Notes under the pieces: model-generated
Seen by the model: only the letters and a program-made list of their open reading frames with translations
The model's database searches: none
Told to the model about the DNA's origin: nothing
Position numbers and translations under genes: made by a program
Source of the DNA: CAYHOI01 sp964358175
GTDB lineage: Bacteria; Margulisbacteria; Riflemargulisbacteria; GWF2-35-9
Assembly (NCBI GenBank): GCA_964358175.1
Contig: CAYHOI010000095.1
Coordinates: 1-7,080, forward strand
Reading direction: 5' to 3'
DNA: 7,080 nucleotides
Shown: positions 6,792 to 7,080 of the stretch, piece after piece
Position numbering within the stretch: position 1 is the stretch's first letter
Layout of the letters: every line of letters begins with the position of its first letter

Positions 6792-6897
6792 TATACTCGT
6801 CACGAATTGGTTTTCGGTGAAGCTGAGACGAGCGAAGCTTAGTTCTGCTAAGTGAGCGAGGCGAAGCAAAATTGTAAACCAATTTTAGTAGAGTATA
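6792..6897. repeat. Tandem hairpin unit 2, directly abutting unit 1
   Basis: TATACTC (6792-6798) pairs with GAGTATA (6891-6897), and AATTGGTTT (6805-6813) pairs with AAACCAATT (6876-6884), separated by a symmetric 6-by-6 internal loop. An inner hairpin CTTAG/CTAAG lies at 6838-6852. The unit shares with unit 1 the arm core, a following CGG, a GAGCGA motif, a GCGAAGC motif before the 3' arm, and AGAGTATA at its right end, so the two units look like diverged tandem copies. Confidence 0.55.
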
Positions 6898-6899
6898 TT
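6872..6899 (+). promoter_or_regulatory. Likely promoter of tRNA-Pro, inside the last hairpin arm
   Basis: TTGTAA (6872-6877), a 16-base spacer and TATATT (6894-6899) form a fair sigma-70 promoter. The expected transcript start is around 6904-6906, at the first base of the mature tRNA, so the precursor would have little or no 5' leader. A related sequence in unit 1 has TATACT at 6792-6797 and could be an upstream tandem promoter. Confidence 0.45.
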
Positions 6900-6904
6900 A
6901 TCGT

Positions 6905-6981
6905 CGGGGTATAGCGCAGTCCGGTAGCGCACCTGTTTTGGGAACAGGGGGCCGTAGGTTCGAATCCTGCTACCCCGACCA
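6905..6981 (+). tRNA. tRNA-Pro (anticodon TGG)
   Basis: A 77-nt class I tRNA. The acceptor stem CGGGGTA pairs with TACCCCG. The D arm has GCGCAGTCCGGTAGCGC. The anticodon stem CCTGT/ACAGG encloses the loop TTTGGGA, with anticodon TGG at 6939-6941. The T arm contains GGTTCGAATCC. It ends with discriminator A and an encoded CCA. The first base C paired to G72 is the bacterial tRNA-Pro identity feature. It reads CCA and, with wobble, other proline codons. Confidence 0.97.
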
Positions 6982-7080
6982 ACTTGAAAATGTCGCCGTA
7001 ACCGATGAGTTTCTGGGGGATTAGTCCCGAATTCTGATAAGTTTAAGTTGAAGATCTGAAAGTTTCTCTAAAATGGCTTT

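Noticed and set aside
6577..6855. Plus-strand 92-codon ORF
   Set aside because: It runs through the hairpin repeats, has no plausible ribosome binding site, and its translation resembles no protein.
6636..6899. CRISPR-like array
   Set aside because: The repeated pieces are imperfect, occur in both orientations and have irregular spacing. No cas gene is present.
7013..7030. GGGA-TTAG-TCCC hairpin downstream of tRNA-Pro as a terminator
   Set aside because: It has only a 4-bp stem and no T-run follows. I see no convincing terminator in 6982-7080.
7073..7080. ATG at the right edge as the start of a gene
   Set aside because: Only two full codons are visible and no ribosome binding site precedes them, so it cannot be supported from this window.

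Overview
The window looks like a bacterial chromosome segment, most likely from Pseudomonadota. Both tRNA genes encode their own CCA end, and tRNA-Pro begins with C as bacterial tRNA-Pro does. The promoters read as ordinary sigma-70 type. I cannot name the species. Base composition is uneven: the first gene (1-2883) is clearly A+T-rich, while the insertion sequence and the right half are closer to balanced. This suggests that the first gene was acquired by transfer.

Layout. (1) Bases 1-2883 (+): a large protein, probably 5'-truncated by the window edge. It joins an SF1B (Upf1/Dna2-like) helicase to a C-terminal Vsr/DUF559/DUF2726-like nuclease domain, an architecture typical of DNA repair or anti-phage defence. 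(2) About 2936-4787: an IS1634-type insertion sequence with an apparently intact DDE transposase (ATG at 3088), its own promoter and 15-bp terminal inverted repeats. It starts 52 bases after the helicase stop. (3) 4936-5022 (-): tRNA-Leu(CAG). (4) 5117-6493 (-): an unrecognised 458-residue all-helical protein with an almost unbroken 11-residue (hendecad) repeat, suggesting a cytoskeletal or scaffolding coiled coil. (5) 6494-6904: about 410 bases without a gene. It holds the coiled-coil gene's promoter, overlapped by two small palindromes, and then two adjacent large hairpin units that look like diverged copies of each other, with paired (compensatory) changes in their stems. (6) 6905-6981 (+): tRNA-Pro(TGG), whose likely promoter lies inside the last hairpin arm. 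(7) 6982-7080: no supported gene; an ATG at 7073 may begin one that leaves the window.

The genes do not form one operon. The left part (transferred helicase-nuclease plus IS) looks like accessory DNA, and the right part (two tRNAs and the coiled-coil gene) looks like resident chromosome. The best candidates for something undescribed are the covarying tandem hairpins at 6668-6897, the long hendecad protein, and the helicase-nuclease as a possible single-gene defence factor.
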